Assembly (NCBI GenBank): GCA_002308115.1
Contig: DBVJ01000057.1
Location: forward strand, 11,020 to 17,215
Direction of reading: 5' to 3'
Source of the DNA: Lachnospiraceae bacterium UBA1267
Lineage (GTDB): Bacteria > Bacillota > Clostridia > Lachnospirales > Lachnospiraceae
Length of the DNA stretch: 6,196 bases
Below the pieces are notes generated by a model. It saw only the letters and a program-made list of their open reading frames with translations. It was not told the origin of the DNA and made no database searches. This document shows positions 1-5,468 of the stretch, piece by piece. Position 1 is the stretch's first letter. Each line of letters starts with the position of its first letter. Position numbers and translations under genes: made by a program.

Positions 1-564
1 CTGAAGGAAGGGCAGTTCCAGAAGCATCCAGCCGTCCGCGACCCGTTCCGGCACGCAATAACCGTGCTGGCCGCCGAGCCGGATGGTCTGACCTCGGACT
101 TCAATGTCCACATAGCTATGGTTCAGCACCGTCGCGCCCGCCCGCGCATAGCGCGTCAGCACGCCTGTCTCGTCCGAGAGTCCGTGCTCCCGGTCGTATT
201 CCGTCTCATGATTGCCCGGCGAGACGTAGACCGGCGCGATCTTCACAAGCTCGGCGATCAGCCGCTCCTCGTCCGAAGTATCCTCGTCATATTTGTTGAT
301 CAGGTCGCCCGGAATCAGGATCAGGTCCGGCTCTTCTTTGGCCACTCGCCGGATCAGCCGTCGGTTGTCTTTTCCGAAGACCGTTCCATGAATGTCTGCG
401 AGCGACACGACCCGGAACGAAGCCGACAGTTTCTCGGACGAGATCTTATAATGAGAGGTCATGAGGCCCCAGTGGGAAATGATCAGCGACAGCGCAGCCG
501 AAAGCACCAGCGCTCCCAGGAGCGCCAGAATGATGATCAAAATAGGATGTTTCTTCTTTTGCAT
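1..564 (-). CDS. Metallophosphoesterase, membrane-anchored, YkuE/YaeI-like (5' part; runs off the left edge)
   Basis: The minus frame is open for 188 codons from ATG at 564 to the window edge, so the C-terminus is missing. Residues about 7-30 form a hydrophobic stretch after a KKK cluster, a signal anchor that would place the catalytic domain outside the membrane. Calcineurin-like phosphoesterase motifs follow in order: LADIHG (D57, H59), PGDLIN (G86-D87) and SPGNHE (N118-H119), which bind the two metal ions in this family. The later GGQHGYC segment (164-170) fits the usual position between GNHE and the C-terminal histidine motifs, which lie beyond the edge. Family members hydrolyse phosphodiesters or phosphomonoesters; YkuE-like members are thought to act at the cell surface. 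The substrate here cannot be told. A weak AGAGG at 577-581 lies 12 nt before the start, and a good promoter lies at 596-625. The gene is transcribed away from the aminotransferase. Confidence 0.88.
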   Translation of the reverse strand, partial: MQKKKHPILIIILALLGALVLSAALSLIISHWGLMTSHYKISSEKLSASFRVVSLADIHGTVFGKDNRRLIRRVAKEEPDLILIPGDLINKYDEDTSDEERLIAELVKIAPVYVSPGNHETEYDREHGLSDETGVLTRYARAGATVLNHSYVDIEVRGQTIRLGGQHGYCVPERVADGWMLLELPFLQ

Positions 565-595
565 CGGCTTCGAGAACCTCTATCAATCTGGAAAA

Positions 596-625
596 AATAT
601 ACTTTACCCCATTGTATACTGTCAA
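596..625 (-). promoter_or_regulatory. Sigma-A-type promoter of the metallophosphoesterase gene
   Basis: On the minus strand a perfect -35 TTGACA (625-620) is followed after 18 nt by TATATT (601-596). Transcription would begin near 589, giving a short leader before the ATG at 564. Confidence 0.6.
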
Positions 626-643
626 GGTTTCTGTCTGTTGCCC

Positions 644-710
644 TTGACGAAGCCCTCGTTTTTCACTATGCTTCGAGATAACGAATTGTTGATCTGATTG
701 CTGTTATAAT
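644..710 (+). promoter_or_regulatory. Candidate promoters of the aminotransferase gene
   Basis: Two candidates are visible. TTGACG (644-649) is followed after 17 nt by TATGCT (667-672). Further down, TGTTATAAT (702-710) is a perfect extended -10 element without a good -35. The extended -10 is closer to the gene and has the better -10 box, so it is preferred. These promoters are divergent from the metallophosphoesterase promoter at 596-625. Confidence 0.5.
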
Positions 711-736
711 GCGCCGCGATGGATCATTATCAGCAA

Positions 737-744
737 TAAGGAGG
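737..744 (+). promoter_or_regulatory. Ribosome binding site of the aminotransferase
   Basis: TAAGGAGG is a near-perfect Shine-Dalgarno sequence 5 nt (CCCCC) before the ATG at 750, and it fixes that start. Confidence 0.85.
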
Positions 745-749
745 CCCCC

Positions 750-1913
750 ATGAAAGCACTTTCCAAAGCCACGCATACGGTTACAAACTCCCCGATCCGG
801 AAAATGTTCAATCTGGCGGTGGGCATGAAGGACGTGGTCAGTTTTACGGTCGGCGAACCCGACTTCAACACGCCTGACAACATTGTCGAAGCCTGCGTCA
901 CGGCGCTCAGAAACGGCGCCCATCACTACACGCAGAACGCCGGCATCCTGCCCCTCAGGGAAGCGGTCTCGGACAAGTTCGAACGCTCTTTGGGGCTCCG
1001 CTATGACCCTCAGTCCGAAGTCATGATCACCTCCGGCGGCATGGAAGCGCTGTTTTTGGCCCTGCGCGTTCTTCTCGACAGCGGGGACGAATTCATTTTG
1101 CCCGACCCGAGCTACACGAACTACTCCCGCATGGTCTACCTCTGCGACGCCGAGCCCGTCTGGGTGAAATGCACGCCGGAAAACGGCTTCGCCTACGACC
1201 CCGCGGATCTGGAGGCGGCCATTACCCCGAAGACGAAGGGCTTCGTCGTAAACTCGCCCTCAAACCCCACCGGCGGCACCACCGGCCTTGAGACCCTCAA
1301 AGCCCTGGCCGAGATCGCGAAGAAGCACGACCTCTGGGTCCTCTCCGACGAAGTCTACGACCAGCTCGTCTACGAAGGCGAGAAACCCGTCAGCATCGCG
1401 ACGCTGCCCGGCATGCGCGAACGCACCCTCGTCATCAACAGCTTTTCCAAGGCTTACGCGATGACCGGCTGGCGCGTCGGATACTGCGCCGGCCCGGCCG
1501 ACCTCATCAAAAACATGATCATGTTCCAGGAAAATGTCTGCGCCTGCGTGAACACGGCCGCTCAGTACGCCGCCATCGAAGCCCTCACCGGCCCGCAGGA
1601 CAAAGTGGAGGAAATGCGCCGCGTCTTCGCCGAACGCCGCGCCTACGTCGTCGACGCATTTTCCAAGATCGAAGGCCTCAAATGCTACGCCCCGAAAGGC
1701 GCCTTCTACGCCTTCATCGACATCACCTCCACCGGCCTCACCAGTGAAGAATTTGCGAAAGCCCTCTTACAAGAAGAACAGGTCATCGTCGTGCCCGGCA
1801 TCGCCTTCGGCACCTACGGTGACCAGTTCATTCGTCTCTGCTTCGCCACAGCCATGGACAACATCCAGGAAGGCATCCGGCGCATCGCACACTTTATGGA
1901 AAAACGGCGCTGA
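750..1913 (+). CDS. PLP-dependent aminotransferase, class I/II (aspartate/aromatic aminotransferase-like)
   Basis: This 387-residue cytoplasmic protein has the full length usual for fold-type I aminotransferases. The N-terminus has the VGEPDFNTPDNI motif (34-45). SGG (95-97) lies in the phosphate-binding loop, PDPSY ends at Y122, and NSPSNPTGG carries the conserved N172. SDEVY has D200, which pairs with the pyridine nitrogen, and Y203. SFSKAYAMTGWRVGY carries the Schiff-base lysine K234. R362 in IRLCFA should bind the substrate carboxylate. The reaction is transfer of an amino group between an amino acid and a 2-oxo acid, probably 2-oxoglutarate. Substrate preference (aspartate, alanine, aromatic or other) cannot be read from the sequence, so no symbol is given. 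The start is fixed by TAAGGAGG 5 nt upstream. The stop lies in the loop of a terminator hairpin shared with the convergent aldolase gene. It appears to be monocistronic. Confidence 0.95.
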   Translation: MKALSKATHTVTNSPIRKMFNLAVGMKDVVSFTVGEPDFNTPDNIVEACVTALRNGAHHYTQNAGILPLREAVSDKFERSLGLRYDPQSEVMITSGGMEALFLALRVLLDSGDEFILPDPSYTNYSRMVYLCDAEPVWVKCTPENGFAYDPADLEAAITPKTKGFVVNSPSNPTGGTTGLETLKALAEIAKKHDLWVLSDEVYDQLVYEGEKPVSIATLPGMRERTLVINSFSKAYAMTGWRVGYCAGPADLIKNMIMFQENVCACVNTAAQYAAIEALTGPQDKVEEMRRVFAERRAYVVDAFSKIEGLKCYAPKGAFYAFIDITSTGLTSEEFAKALLQEEQVIVVPGIAFGTYGDQFIRLCFATAMDNIQEGIRRIAHFMEKRR

Positions 1914-1926
1914 AGCGCGCCGTTTT
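1900..1926. terminator. Bidirectional intrinsic terminator between convergent genes
   Basis: AAAACGGCGC (1901-1910) and GCGCCGTTTT (1917-1926) form a perfect 10-bp stem with a 6-nt loop. On the plus strand the stem ends in TTTT; on the minus strand it ends in TTTTT (1904-1900). It can serve the aminotransferase and the aldolase. The aminotransferase stop codon TGA (1911-1913) lies in the loop, so the left arm is coding sequence. Confidence 0.75.
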
Positions 1927-1935
1927 CCTCTCGAT

Positions 1936-1957
1936 GCGGCCCCTTTTAACGGGCCGC
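1936..1957 (-). terminator. GC-rich hairpin at the end of the aldolase gene
   Basis: GCGGCCC (1936-1942) and GGGCCGC (1951-1957) form a 7-bp stem with an 8-nt loop that holds the aldolase TAA codon (1948-1946). No T-run follows on the minus strand. It may protect the mRNA 3' end or slow polymerase before the stronger hairpin at 1900-1926, rather than terminate alone. Confidence 0.45.
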
Positions 1958-2593
1958 CTCCACCAATTCTCTCGCGGCCTGGGTGATTTTCGCCCAGGCC
2001 TTTTCATCGATCCACTCTCTCTTCGTTAACGCGCCCGAGATCCCCGCGCCCACGGCGCCGGCATCCAGGAATGACCGGAGGTTTTGAGCGTTCACGCCGC
2101 CGACCGCAAGAAGCTTTACATGATTCAAAGGCGCCAGTAGGCTCTTGAAATACCGCGGCCCCACCGCATCCGCCGGGAAAATCTTAACGAAATCCGCCCC
2201 CGCCCGGGATGCATTGAACACCTCCGTCGGCGTCAGCGCCCCCGGAATGGACACCATCCCCAGCGTTTTCGTCTCACGGATCACCGCCTCATCCGTATTC
2301 GGTGAAATGATGAACTGCGCCCCGGCTTCATGCGCGGCCCGAACCATCTCCACCGACGTCACCGTACCCGCGCCGAAACACATTTCCCCGCCAAGATTCT
2401 CCACGAGAAGGCGTATCGTTTCGATGGTCCTCTCCCGCTTCTCCTCCGAGGACTGGTCAAATGTGACCTCCAGAAGATCGATTCCGCCCGCGTGCAGCGC
2501 ACGCGCAAGCTCGAGCGCGTCCGTACCGAAAACGCCACGGAGGATGGCGATGAGTTTCTTTTTGGTGATTGTCTGGGTTAATTCGTCACACAT
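1946..2593 (-). CDS. eda: KDPG / 4-hydroxy-2-oxoglutarate aldolase (Eda family)
   Basis: The 215-residue product matches the length and motif order of class I KDPG/KHG aldolases, which form TIM barrels. AILRG holds R19; LEVTF holds E42, the general acid/base; then come FGAGTV (73-78), ISPN (96-99), IPGALTPTE (116-124) and FVKIFPA with the Schiff-base lysine K137. LAVGGV (162-167) is the phosphate-binding region. The enzyme splits 2-keto-3-deoxy-6-phosphogluconate into pyruvate and glyceraldehyde 3-phosphate, as in the Entner-Doudoroff and uronate routes; many relatives also split 4-hydroxy-2-oxoglutarate. The residue four after the catalytic Glu, Arg in the E. coli enzyme (R49), is Asp here (D46), so specificity may differ. 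The start has GGAGG at 2605-2601, 7 nt upstream. No kinase or dehydratase partner is in the window. The gene lies 61 nt downstream of the antitoxin gene on the same strand with no clear terminator between them. Confidence 0.93.
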   Translation of the reverse strand: MCDELTQTITKKKLIAILRGVFGTDALELARALHAGGIDLLEVTFDQSSEEKRERTIETIRLLVENLGGEMCFGAGTVTSVEMVRAAHEAGAQFIISPNTDEAVIRETKTLGMVSIPGALTPTEVFNASRAGADFVKIFPADAVGPRYFKSLLAPLNHVKLLAVGGVNAQNLRSFLDAGAVGAGISGALTKREWIDEKAWAKITQAARELVEAAR

Positions 2594-2600
2594 AATTCAG

Positions 2601-2605
2601 CCTCC
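2601..2605 (-). promoter_or_regulatory. Ribosome binding site of the aldolase
   Basis: On the minus strand GGAGG stands 7 nt before the ATG at 2593. No convincing -35/-10 pair was found between here and the antitoxin stop at 2655. Confidence 0.75.
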
Positions 2606-2654
2606 GGAGAGGAATGGCGAGAATGAAGGGAGAGTTTCATCGATAGTTATCTTT

Positions 2655-3740
2655 TTATGCCCAATCATATCTAACCCTTGATCTCCAGGGCATTAAACCA
2701 TCTTTCATAAGTCTACCTTGAACAATATATGCCTGCACATTTTGTGACTTAGCAAAAGTTTCTTGTCTGTCTGATTGAGTAAACTCTTCTGTGGCGATGA
2801 ACTTCTTATAGCATTCTTCATCAATCAGTAAATTGCGTGCTAATTTATCGGCTTTATCCTCCATCTCACCGGGTTCAGAATCAAAATCAATAAATTCGTG
2901 TTTCATATCACCGTTCAGTATATGTGCAATCTCATGGAATAACGTAAACCAGAAAATGTCTGCGAACTTTTGCCTAAGTGTTACGCAAAGAATCAAGGTC
3001 CCTCCCTCAGTTTTCTTTATAAACCCCTGTACAGGTGCTCCCGTGAAATGTGGAACAATTCTAAATGCTATGCCACATTCTGAGAAAACCTTCAAAAGCT
3101 TTTTTTGTATCAGATTTGCACGCAAAAACATTGTCTGTTTGATTGTCGGAATACATTCTCTCAGTTTCTCAACATCCACCTCATCTGCGACATATTGATT
3201 CCTTGTCATTAATTCACACATCCTCTGCCACGCAAAGAGCACATAGGGATCCACACCAGTATTCCTACTCTGTGCACGATATGCTGCCACATATGGGATT
3301 TTAGGAGTGTCAAGGAGATTGCTCACACCAAATGCCCTTCGAAAATCGACCACCATTCCTGGAGGGTTGGTCTCTTTGTCAATCCAACCAAAAGAGCTAT
3401 ATACTTCAACAACTTCCTTCAGATTTCTTAACACGCCAATCTCTTCTTCTGAAATGCTGTTAACTTCTTCGAACTCAAACAACTCTCGTTCATAATTAGC
3501 TTGAAGATTCATCCAAAACCCAGCTTCAATTCCTAACGCATATTCTAGTTTTTTGGCAAATGCCGCAGAAATACCTTTCTGACCATGAATAACTGTACTG
3601 ATATGCTTCTCTGTCATTCCCGTTCTTATGGCCAGTTCTCTCTGCGTCATCCCTCGATCTTCGATCACTTCAGCCACTGTTTCTCCCGGATGAATGATGA
3701 AATCACGGGATAATCCAGTTGTGTTTCTTTCCCCTGCCAT
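2655..3740 (-). CDS. higA: HigA-type antitoxin fused to an ImmA/IrrE-type zinc metallopeptidase domain
   Basis: The protein has 361 residues counted from ATG at 3740. Residues about 14-80 are a HigA-type XRE helix-turn-helix: the typical HPGETVAEVI entry, then MTQRELAIRTGMTEKHISTVIHG (31-53), and LGIEAGFWMNLQANYE. A linker of about 100 residues follows. The C-terminal ImmA/IrrE (COG2856-like) domain has the zinc motif HEIAH (269-273) and a downstream EDKADKLARNLL (294-305), where E294 is a plausible third ligand. Classical HigA has only about 100 residues, so this is the long fused form. The N-terminal part should bind the operator at 4097-4117 and neutralise the toxin encoded just upstream, which it overlaps by 38 nt. 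The peptidase may control antitoxin turnover, but that is inference. A TTG at 3749 would add three residues. GGGGGTGAT (3757-3749) matches the extended Shine-Dalgarno sequence and lies at a workable distance from the ATG, which I prefer. The gene is AT-rich, unlike the flanking metabolic genes. Confidence 0.9.
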   Translation of the reverse strand: MAGERNTTGLSRDFIIHPGETVAEVIEDRGMTQRELAIRTGMTEKHISTVIHGQKGISAAFAKKLEYALGIEAGFWMNLQANYERELFEFEEVNSISEEEIGVLRNLKEVVEVYSSFGWIDKETNPPGMVVDFRRAFGVSNLLDTPKIPYVAAYRAQSRNTGVDPYVLFAWQRMCELMTRNQYVADEVDVEKLRECIPTIKQTMFLRANLIQKKLLKVFSECGIAFRIVPHFTGAPVQGFIKKTEGGTLILCVTLRQKFADIFWFTLFHEIAHILNGDMKHEFIDFDSEPGEMEDKADKLARNLLIDEECYKKFIATEEFTQSDRQETFAKSQNVQAYIVQGRLMKDGLMPWRSRVRYDWA

Positions 3741-4077
3741 GATAATCAATCACCCCCTCAATAATGATTGTGTCACACGTTTTCAGTTCTTCCGGACTCA
3801 AGTCTTTCGACTTTGGTCGGATAATTAAACGATAGTTTGCAGTTAGCCTAAGAGAATACAATTCTTTAAGGTCTCCTTCAAGCGACTCTATCTTCCCGAT
3901 TTGAGATTGCTGAAGACTATAAAAAGATGAAAAAGCCTTGATTTGATTGTACCGATTCTTTATGGCTTTCGATAAATCCTTCCCCACCTTCTTGATCATC
4001 AATCCTCTTGAATATCGAACATCATTGATGTCATCGAATAGTTCTTGGACTTTCTTTTTTTCAAAAACAATATCCAG
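3703..4077 (-). CDS. higB: HigB-like toxin, RelE/ParE superfamily
   Basis: This is the first gene of a toxin-antitoxin operon in HigBA order. The protein has about 124 residues. It begins xDIVFEKKKVQELF, like the (M)DIxFxxKKL start I recall for this family. It then has a helical middle with GKDLSKAIKNRYNQIKAF, and a C-terminal sheet with DLKELYSLRLTANYRLIIRP followed by IIIEGVIDYHGRGKKH, the arrangement typical of HigB/RelE folds. Members cut mRNA on the ribosome; the basic residues in RLTANYRLIIR and the final YH are candidates for this role. The frame also opens at a TTG at 4098, but a perfect GGAGGTGAT (4092-4084) lies inside that extension. The codon right after a 6-nt spacer is CTG (4077-4075), which gives the expected N-terminus, so translation probably starts there with a non-standard codon. 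The stop overlaps the antitoxin gene. A close promoter and palindrome point to autoregulation. Confidence 0.85.
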   Translation of the reverse strand: MDIVFEKKKVQELFDDINDVRYSRGLMIKKVGKDLSKAIKNRYNQIKAFSSFYSLQQSQIGKIESLEGDLKELYSLRLTANYRLIIRPKSKDLSPEELKTCDTIIIEGVIDYHGRGKKHNWIIP

Positions 4078-4083
4078 AACGTA

Positions 4084-4092
4084 ATCACCTCC
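4084..4092 (-). promoter_or_regulatory. Perfect extended Shine-Dalgarno site that decides the toxin start
   Basis: GGAGGTGAT on the minus strand is fully complementary to the 3' end of 16S rRNA. It ends 6 nt before the CTG at 4077 and lies inside the reading frame if the TTG at 4098 is used, which argues against the TTG start. Confidence 0.7.
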
Positions 4093-4096
4093 ATAC

Positions 4097-4117
4097 AACT
4101 TACCATTTAGGTAAGTT
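4097..4117. promoter_or_regulatory. Palindromic operator of the toxin-antitoxin operon
   Basis: AACTTACC (4097-4104) and GGTAAGTT (4110-4117) form a perfect 8+8 inverted repeat with a 5-nt centre. It starts 1 nt downstream of the -10 box and covers the expected transcription start, ending just before the toxin Shine-Dalgarno. This is the usual position for repression by the HTH antitoxin. Confidence 0.75.
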
Positions 4118-4118
4118 C

Positions 4119-4146
4119 ATTATACTGCTACTTTGGTTTTTGTCAA
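4119..4146 (-). promoter_or_regulatory. Promoter of the higBA-like operon
   Basis: A perfect -35 TTGACA (4146-4141) and a perfect -10 TATAAT (4124-4119) on the minus strand are separated by 16 nt. Both boxes match the sigma-A consensus, so the promoter should be strong when not repressed. Confidence 0.8.
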
Positions 4147-4187
4147 CTTCTGTTTTCACTTGATCTATAATCGACGAATGACTGTGA

Positions 4188-4385
4188 ACCTCTATTAGAT
4201 ATTATAATGCAACATGGTTTTATCAAAAAGGACAAAAAGGGATCGAAACTCATTTTGTGGAAACCGTGAATTCAGTGAATAACTCAGCCGTAGAACTCTT
4301 GATATATACGTTAGCTGATATGAAACGCCATTATGAAAACTCTTTTCACTTTTTGAGTCCCAATAGTATTTATCGGGGGGATTGA
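4188..4385 (+). pseudogene. Decayed fragment related to the C-terminus of the downstream membrane protein
   Basis: The frame is open for 65 codons (4188-4382) and ends in TGA (4383-4385); it has no start codon with a Shine-Dalgarno. Its bases 4314-4341 match 5254-5281 of the downstream gene at 26 of 28 positions. The translated stretch 4269-4340 aligns without gaps to residues 230-253 of the downstream protein with 13 of 24 identities, including the shared ADMKRHYEN. The last residues (NSIYRGD) recall NPIYEAER at the end of the intact gene. I infer a truncated paralogue whose 5' part was lost, possibly when the toxin-antitoxin island arrived. A short expressed ORF is less likely. Confidence 0.55.
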
Positions 4386-4401
4386 AGATACTGAACTCAT
4401 C

Positions 4402-4430
4402 TTGACACGGTTGTTTCCCAGGACTATGTT
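4402..4430 (+). promoter_or_regulatory. Promoter of the two-helix membrane protein gene
   Basis: A perfect -35 TTGACA (4402-4407) is followed after 17 nt by TATGTT (4425-4430). AT-rich sequence follows. The leader before the ATG at 4522 would be about 85 nt. Confidence 0.65.
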
Positions 4431-4461
4431 TTATTATATACTAAAGTACGATCTATATGAA

Positions 4462-4497
4462 AGTTCTTGCGTTGTCCACATCTTCGCAAGACTTTTT
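4462..4497 (+). terminator. Leader hairpin with T-run (possible attenuator)
   Basis: TCTTGCG (4465-4471) pairs with CGCAAGA (4485-4491), and the stem extends to 9 bp if one base is bulged. The right arm runs into TTTTT (4493-4497). This looks like a modest intrinsic terminator, and it lies between the promoter at 4402 and the gene start at 4522. It could attenuate that gene, or be a leftover terminator of the decayed upstream copy. Confidence 0.4.
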
Positions 4498-4506
4498 GTA
4501 TGACGA

Positions 4507-4512
4507 AAGGAG
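4507..4512 (+). promoter_or_regulatory. Ribosome binding site of the two-helix membrane protein
   Basis: AAGGAG lies 9 nt before the ATG at 4522. A nearer ATG at 4514 is only 1 nt away and would encode just three residues before TGA, so 4522 is the start. Confidence 0.7.
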
Positions 4513-4521
4513 CATGACCCG

Positions 4522-5370
4522 ATGAGTCTCAAAGAAACCCTTGAGAATGAAAAAAGGCACGAATCAGATCTTCAGTACAAAATGTCACACCAATTCACCT
4601 ACATCTATCTAGGTGTATCAGGCGTTCTGGTTGCAGCCTTCCTGATCCTCTTATCCATCGATGAAAAGCGATTCATGGGTATCGGCATTGCAATACTCAT
4701 TCTCTGGGGCATCCTCACGATTGCCTTCCTGACCGCCTTCTCCATCATAAAGAGAAGAATCATGACAAAGCCCCAGGAGAAAGACGGCGCCAAGCACCCC
4801 GCCCGTATCAAAATCTCCCCGAAAAAGTACAACGAACTTCGCGGCATCATTGCCCACGGAACCCTTGAAAAAGGCCGCGTCGACCTCTACCGTTTCTTTC
4901 TCACCGACCAACTCATGAACGGCGACCTGCAGCCCGCCATGGTCATGAGCACATCTCCGCTCCGCATCGCCGTCTACTCCGACGAATTCGACGGAACGCT
5001 CCTGCTCTCCTTCCCGGACAGCTTCGCCTCTTCCTATGATCTCCACGAAGGCGACCGCCTCGCAGCCACCTGTGCCTACTATGCACAGGCCTTCACCAAC
5101 CACGGCGCAGGAAAAGACATTTTCCCCGGCCCAAAAACCACAGGCAAATGGGCAGACCTCCTGCCGGTGATCCCGCTCTTCCTCGCCGAAGACGAAGCCG
5201 CTGCCCGCGAAAAGGTAAATGAGCTCACCCCAGAGCTTTGGGAACACGCCTCTGCCGACATGAAACGCCATTATGAAAACTTCCCGGATCGCGTCCGGGA
5301 AGGCTTCTGGTTTACAAGAACGATGAGTATCGGAATGGACAGAAATCCCATTTATGAGGCAGAGAGGTGA
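4522..5370 (+). CDS. Unrecognised protein with two N-terminal membrane helices and a soluble C-terminal domain
   Basis: I do not recognise the family. The 282-residue protein has a charged start (1-22), a membrane helix at about 25-46 and a second at about 52-76, with a short DEKRF turn between them. A basic KRR follows the second helix, so by the positive-inside rule the C-terminal 200 residues should be cytoplasmic. That domain contains KISPKKYNELRGIIAHG (97-113), then alternating hydrophobic segments that suggest beta strands (LRIAVYSDEFDGTLLLSF, DRLAATCAYY), and a helical end with ADMKRHYEN (245-253). No catalytic motif or cysteine/histidine cluster stands out. The start is set by AAGGAG. 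The gene has its own promoter and is followed by a strong terminator, so it is probably transcribed alone. A decayed relative of its 3' end lies upstream at 4188-4385. The first third is less GC-rich than the rest. Confidence 0.8.
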   Translation: MSLKETLENEKRHESDLQYKMSHQFTYIYLGVSGVLVAAFLILLSIDEKRFMGIGIAILILWGILTIAFLTAFSIIKRRIMTKPQEKDGAKHPARIKISPKKYNELRGIIAHGTLEKGRVDLYRFFLTDQLMNGDLQPAMVMSTSPLRIAVYSDEFDGTLLLSFPDSFASSYDLHEGDRLAATCAYYAQAFTNHGAGKDIFPGPKTTGKWADLLPVIPLFLAEDEAAAREKVNELTPELWEHASADMKRHYENFPDRVREGFWFTRTMSIGMDRNPIYEAER

Positions 5371-5395
5371 GGGGAGGATCGTTACATCATCTGTT

Positions 5396-5438
5396 TTCGG
5401 CAGATTTGTAAAAATTTCTAAAATCTGCCGAAGTTTTT
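5396..5438 (+). terminator. Strong intrinsic terminator after the membrane protein gene
   Basis: TTCGGCAGATTT (5396-5407) and AAATCTGCCGAA (5421-5432) form a perfect 12-bp stem with a 13-nt loop, followed by G and TTTTT (5434-5438). Both arms also match the element repeated around the ATPase promoter, so the same sequence may bind a protein. Confidence 0.75.
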
Positions 5439-5439
5439 G

Positions 5440-5468
5440 TTGACTGCCCTTCGTTTTTCGGCTATAAT
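5440..5468 (+). promoter_or_regulatory. Promoter of the ATPase gene
   Basis: TTGACT (5440-5445) is followed after exactly 17 nt by a perfect TATAAT (5463-5468). The -10 box is embedded in the palindrome GGCTATAATATAGCC (5460-5474). Transcription would begin near 5475, giving a leader of about 33 nt. Confidence 0.8.

Larger units (their letters stand above)
4147..4521. other. Intergenic stretch between the toxin-antitoxin operon and the membrane protein gene
   Basis: This stretch of about 375 bases has no complete gene. It holds the paralogue remnant (4188-4385), a plus-strand promoter (4402-4430), a leader hairpin with T-run (4462-4497) and a Shine-Dalgarno (4507-4512). Two further TATAAT strings, at 4166-4171 and 4203-4208, lack a -35 at good spacing and are not called. 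Confidence 0.6.

Noticed and set aside
64..681. Long open frame on the plus strand opposite the metallophosphoesterase
   Set aside because: It is antisense to a frame with DxH, GDxxN and GNHE motifs, its translation is rich in Arg/His/Gln without any domain, and it has no Shine-Dalgarno site.
2145..2681. Plus-strand open frame opposite the aldolase
   Set aside because: The aldolase frame has all catalytic motifs; the opposite frame is Ser/Pro/Arg-rich and lacks a ribosome site.
3738..3749. TTG at 3749 as antitoxin start
   Set aside because: It is only 3 nt from GGGGG at 3757-3753, while ATG 3740 is at a workable distance; it remains possible if GAGG at 3759-3756 is used.
4140..4171. Plus-strand TTGTCA ... 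TATAAT as a divergent promoter
   Set aside because: The spacer is 20 nt, outside the workable range.
4514..4525. Mini-ORF ATG ACC CGA TGA overlapping the start of the membrane protein gene
   Set aside because: The Shine-Dalgarno is 1 nt away, too close for initiation; the overlap seems to be chance.
4651..5271. Minus-strand open frame of 206 codons within the membrane protein gene
   Set aside because: It is a mirror frame of the GC-rich plus-strand gene, which has a promoter, Shine-Dalgarno and terminator; the mirror has none.
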